From NCBI RefSeq assembly GCF_001422375.1, contig NZ_LMMU01000009.1, forward strand, positions 62,181 to 126,180: a stretch of DNA of 64,000 bases. The letters are read 5' to 3'. A program made the position numbers and the translations under genes. How positions within the stretch are numbered: the stretch's first letter is position 1; each line of letters starts with the position of its first letter. Below the pieces are notes generated by a model that had not been told where the DNA came from, did not search any database, and saw nothing but the letters and a program-made list of their open reading frames with translations. The stretch is from Methylobacterium sp. Leaf99. GTDB taxonomy: Bacteria; Pseudomonadota; Alphaproteobacteria; Rhizobiales; Beijerinckiaceae. Of the stretch, positions 62,074 to 64,000 are shown piece after piece.

Positions 62074-62169
62074 GATCGTTTTGCGGTAGACGCGTCTTCG
62101 ACGACGCGTGATAGCGCGGTCACACCTTCCCTGAAGGCTTACGGACAGGCGCTTGATCCAGACAATCCC

Positions 62170-62820
62170 GTGCGGCTGACCGCCCAAAACCTCACCGTCC
62201 GCCGCTCCGGCCGCCGCATCTTTTCGGACGTGTCGTTCACCGTCGATGCCGGCGAGGCCCTGATGGTCACCGGGCGCAACGGCGCCGGCAAGTCGACCTT
62301 GCTCGCCGTGCTCGCCGGCCGCCTCAAGCCCGAGGCCGGGACCCTCACGGTGGCGGGGGTCGGCGAGGCGACCCTGCCCGAATGCCTGCACGTAGTCGGC
62401 CACCGCGACGGGCTGAAGAGCCCGCTCACGGCGGAAGAGAACCTCGCCTTCGCCCGTGACCTCCTGGGGATGCCCACCGCGAGCCCGCGCGCGGCCCTGG
62501 AGGAACTCGGCCTCGGCCACGCGTTGAAGCTGCCGGTGGCCTACCTGTCCGCCGGGCAGCGCCGGCGGGTGGCGCTCGCCCGCCTCCTGGTGTGCCGGCG
62601 GCCGCTCTGGCTCCTCGACGAGCCGACGGCGGCCCTCGACGTCGCCTCGCAGGGGGTGCTCTCCGGCATGATGGCGCGCCACCGGGCGGAAGGCGGCCTC
62701 GTCATCGCGGCGACTCACCAGGCCCTCGGCCTCGACGGCGCCCGCGAGCTCCGCATCGAGCCGGCCCGACCCGACGCACGGGCGTCCCAAGCCGCCGCGG
62801 CCGGAGACGTGTGGTGGTGA
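62170..62820 (+). CDS. ccmA: Haem exporter ATPase CcmA
   Basis: A 216-residue ATPase of cytochrome c maturation system I: Walker A GRNGAGKST, signature YLSAGQRRRVALARLL, Walker B LWLLDEP, and H-switch ATHQ. The fixed LSAGQ signature is typical of CcmA. With CcmB and CcmC it charges CcmE with haem, needed for c-type cytochromes such as XoxG. GTG start 62170. Overlaps ccmB by 1 nt. Confidence 0.94.
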   Translation: MRLTAQNLTVRRSGRRIFSDVSFTVDAGEALMVTGRNGAGKSTLLAVLAGRLKPEAGTLTVAGVGEATLPECLHVVGHRDGLKSPLTAEENLAFARDLLGMPTASPRAALEELGLGHALKLPVAYLSAGQRRRVALARLLVCRRPLWLLDEPTAALDVASQGVLSGMMARHRAEGGLVIAATHQALGLDGARELRIEPARPDARASQAAAAGDVWW

Positions 62821-63485
62821 TGCGCGCCCTGAAAGCCCTCGTCGCCCGCGACTTGGCACTCGCCGCCCGGGTCGGCGGCTCGGGGGCCCTGTCCCTGGTG
62901 TTCTTCCTCATGATCGTGGCCGTGGTGCCGTTCGCCCTCGGGCCCGACCTCAACCTGCTGTCGCGGATCGGCCCCGCCATCCTGTGGCTGGCGGCGGTGC
63001 TCGCCACCCTCATCGGCCTCGACCGCCTGTTCCAGGCCGACGAAGAGGACGGCTCCCTGGACCTCATGACCGGCGCGCCGGTGCCCATGGAGCTCGTGGT
63101 TCTGGCCAAGGTCCTGGCCCACTGGCTGACCACCGGCCTGCCCCTCGCGCTGGCCGCCCCCCTGTTCGGCCTGCTCGTGGCGCTCGACGGCACGGCCATG
63201 GCCGCCACCAGCCTGACCCTGCTGGTGGGCACCCCGGCCCTGACCTTCATCGGCGCCGTCGGCTCGGCCCTCACCGCCTCGATCCGGCGCGGCGGGCTGA
63301 TTCTGGCCGTGGTGGTGCTGCCCCTGATGATCCCGACCCTGATCTTCGGCGTCTCGGCGAGCGAGGCGGCCCTCGGCGGCACGGTGCCGTTCACGACGCC
63401 GCTCGCCATCCTCGCCGGCCTCACCCTCATCGCCGGGGTGGTCGGCACCGTGGCGGCGGCGGCGGCCCTGCGCTGGAGCGAATGA
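62820..63485 (+). CDS. ccmB: Haem exporter permease CcmB
   Basis: A 221-residue membrane protein with six TM helices: SGALSLVFFLMIVAVVPFAL, IGPAILWLAAVLATLIGLDR, then FQADEEDGSLDLM (family signature), LVLAKVLAHWLTTGLPLALA-like VLAKVLAHWLTTGLPLALAA, and VVLPLMIPTLIFGV. It is the membrane partner of CcmA. TGATG junction with ccmA. Downstream ccmC is not in this position: after a 92-bp gap with a small hairpin comes an SDR gene. Confidence 0.94.
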   Translation: MRALKALVARDLALAARVGGSGALSLVFFLMIVAVVPFALGPDLNLLSRIGPAILWLAAVLATLIGLDRLFQADEEDGSLDLMTGAPVPMELVVLAKVLAHWLTTGLPLALAAPLFGLLVALDGTAMAATSLTLLVGTPALTFIGAVGSALTASIRRGGLILAVVVLPLMIPTLIFGVSASEAALGGTVPFTTPLAILAGLTLIAGVVGTVAAAAALRWSE

Positions 63486-63544
63486 CGGGTCTGTGACCTT
63501 CGGTCCGGCGAACCGGGCCGGGGCCCGGCGCTTGTCCCGTCGAA

Positions 63545-63561
63545 GGCCCCCGACGGGGGCC
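63545..63561. terminator. Small GC hairpin after ccmB
   Basis: GGCCCCCG, A, CGGGGGCC: a perfect 8-bp inverted repeat 60 bp past ccmB and 17 bp before the SDR start. Tight loop and no U-run; a weak terminator at best. Confidence 0.3.
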
Positions 63562-63577
63562 GCCCGACGGAGTTCCC

Positions 63578-64000
63578 ATGGTCGATTACCCCAAGCCCCC
63601 GTTCCCGCAGCCGCCGATTCCCTATCCGGGCCGGTCCGGTGAGATGAATCCGAAGCCGGACCACGGCGAGGACAGCTACCGGGGCTCGGGCAAGCTCACC
63701 GGCAAGGTCGCACTCATCACCGGCGGCGACAGCGGCATCGGCCGGGCGGTGGCCATCGCCTATGCCCGCGAGGGCGCCGACATCGCGCTCAGCTACCTCG
63801 ACGAGCACGACGACGCCAAGGACACCGCCGCCTGGGTCGAGCGCGCCGGCCGCCGCGTCGTCCTGCTGCCCGGCGACGTCGCCGATCACCGCCACTGCGC
63901 GAGCCTCGTCGAGAAGACCGTCGCGGAATTCGGCCGCCTCGACATCGTGGTGAACAACGCGGCGTTCCAGAAGCTCGCCGACACCCTGGAGGACATTGAG
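63578..64000 (+). CDS. SDR family oxidoreductase (partial, runs off the window)
   Basis: The first 141 codons of a short-chain dehydrogenase: Pro-rich N-terminal tail (PKPPFPQPPIPYPG), then KVALITGGDSGIGRAVAIAY (Rossmann motif TGGDSGIG), LLPGDVADHRHCASLV and IVVNNAAFQ. This long-tailed class (YhdF/GsP39-like) is linked to general stress and desiccation. Substrate unknown. Ribosome binding site ACGGAG five bases before the ATG. Confidence 0.87.
   Translation, partial: MVDYPKPPFPQPPIPYPGRSGEMNPKPDHGEDSYRGSGKLTGKVALITGGDSGIGRAVAIAYAREGADIALSYLDEHDDAKDTAAWVERAGRRVVLLPGDVADHRHCASLVEKTVAEFGRLDIVVNNAAFQKLADTLEDIE

Overview
The window is about 70% GC, densely coded chromosomal DNA that reads as a pink-pigmented facultative methylotroph of the Methylobacterium/Methylorubrum group (Alphaproteobacteria, Hyphomicrobiales). 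The evidence is gene content: the complete tetrahydromethanopterin (H4MPT) formaldehyde-oxidation set, the lanthanide methanol dehydrogenase genes xoxFGJ, a pqqA-B-CD-E operon with fused PqqCD, a C30-type carotenoid cluster and an AcpXL lipid A very-long-chain fatty acid cluster. The identification rests on protein similarity recalled from knowledge, with no database search. No rRNA, tRNA, CRISPR array, transposase or integrase was seen.

Layout. 1-14.1 kb: tail of a polyamine-type ABC binding protein, then the C1 island: accessory H4MPT genes, a divergent HisA homologue, fae, the orf7/orf5/mch/orf17/mtdB run and mptG on the minus strand, and fhcBADC on the plus strand. These carry formaldehyde (Fae, MtdB, Mch, FhcABCD) to formate and make the cofactors. 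14.1-15.2 kb: a higBA toxin-antitoxin pair and a small Cys-containing protein. 15.3-22.4 kb: a two-component system (mxbDM by position), pqqABCDE and two exported proteins. 22.5-24.2 kb: folP-folB-folK. 24.3-31.5 kb (minus): xoxF, xoxG, xoxJ, a frameshifted L,D-transpeptidase and a three-gene ABC transporter; PQQ made by the preceding operon is the XoxF cofactor. 31.6-36.1 kb: assorted housekeeping genes. 36.2-45 kb: carotenoid cluster (two CrtN/CrtI-type desaturases, DUF2141, an ABC exporter, acyltransferase, glycosyltransferase) with three copies of a 103-107 bp palindromic repeat. 45.1-49.7 kb: cutA, nadK, DUF2336, lytic transglycosylase, SH3 protein. 49.7-53.7 kb (minus): acpXL-fabZ-fabF2-fabF1-SDR for the lipid A very-long-chain acyl group. 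53.9-55.6 kb: a visibly AT-richer island with an Abi-type HEPN gene behind a structured leader, an XRE regulator and a broken gene. 55.6-64 kb: AI-2E transporter, DUF1275, DUF1508, acnA, two small toxin-antitoxin-like pairs (one frameshifted), ccmAB and the start of an SDR.

The most unusual items are: (i) a long palindromic repeat inserted in frame in the carotenoid glycosyltransferase gene; (ii) an Abi-family gene preceded by about 120 nt of strong RNA structure; (iii) a recurring pattern of 14-18 bp tandem duplications at or just upstream of translation starts (pqqCD, the xox-linked permease, cutA, the SH3 gene, higA); (iv) a 14-nt leader motif over the ribosome binding sites of fae and xoxG; and (v) three genes broken by apparent frameshifts. 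Start codons were chosen by ribosome binding site, overlap and family length, and several are GTG or TTG.
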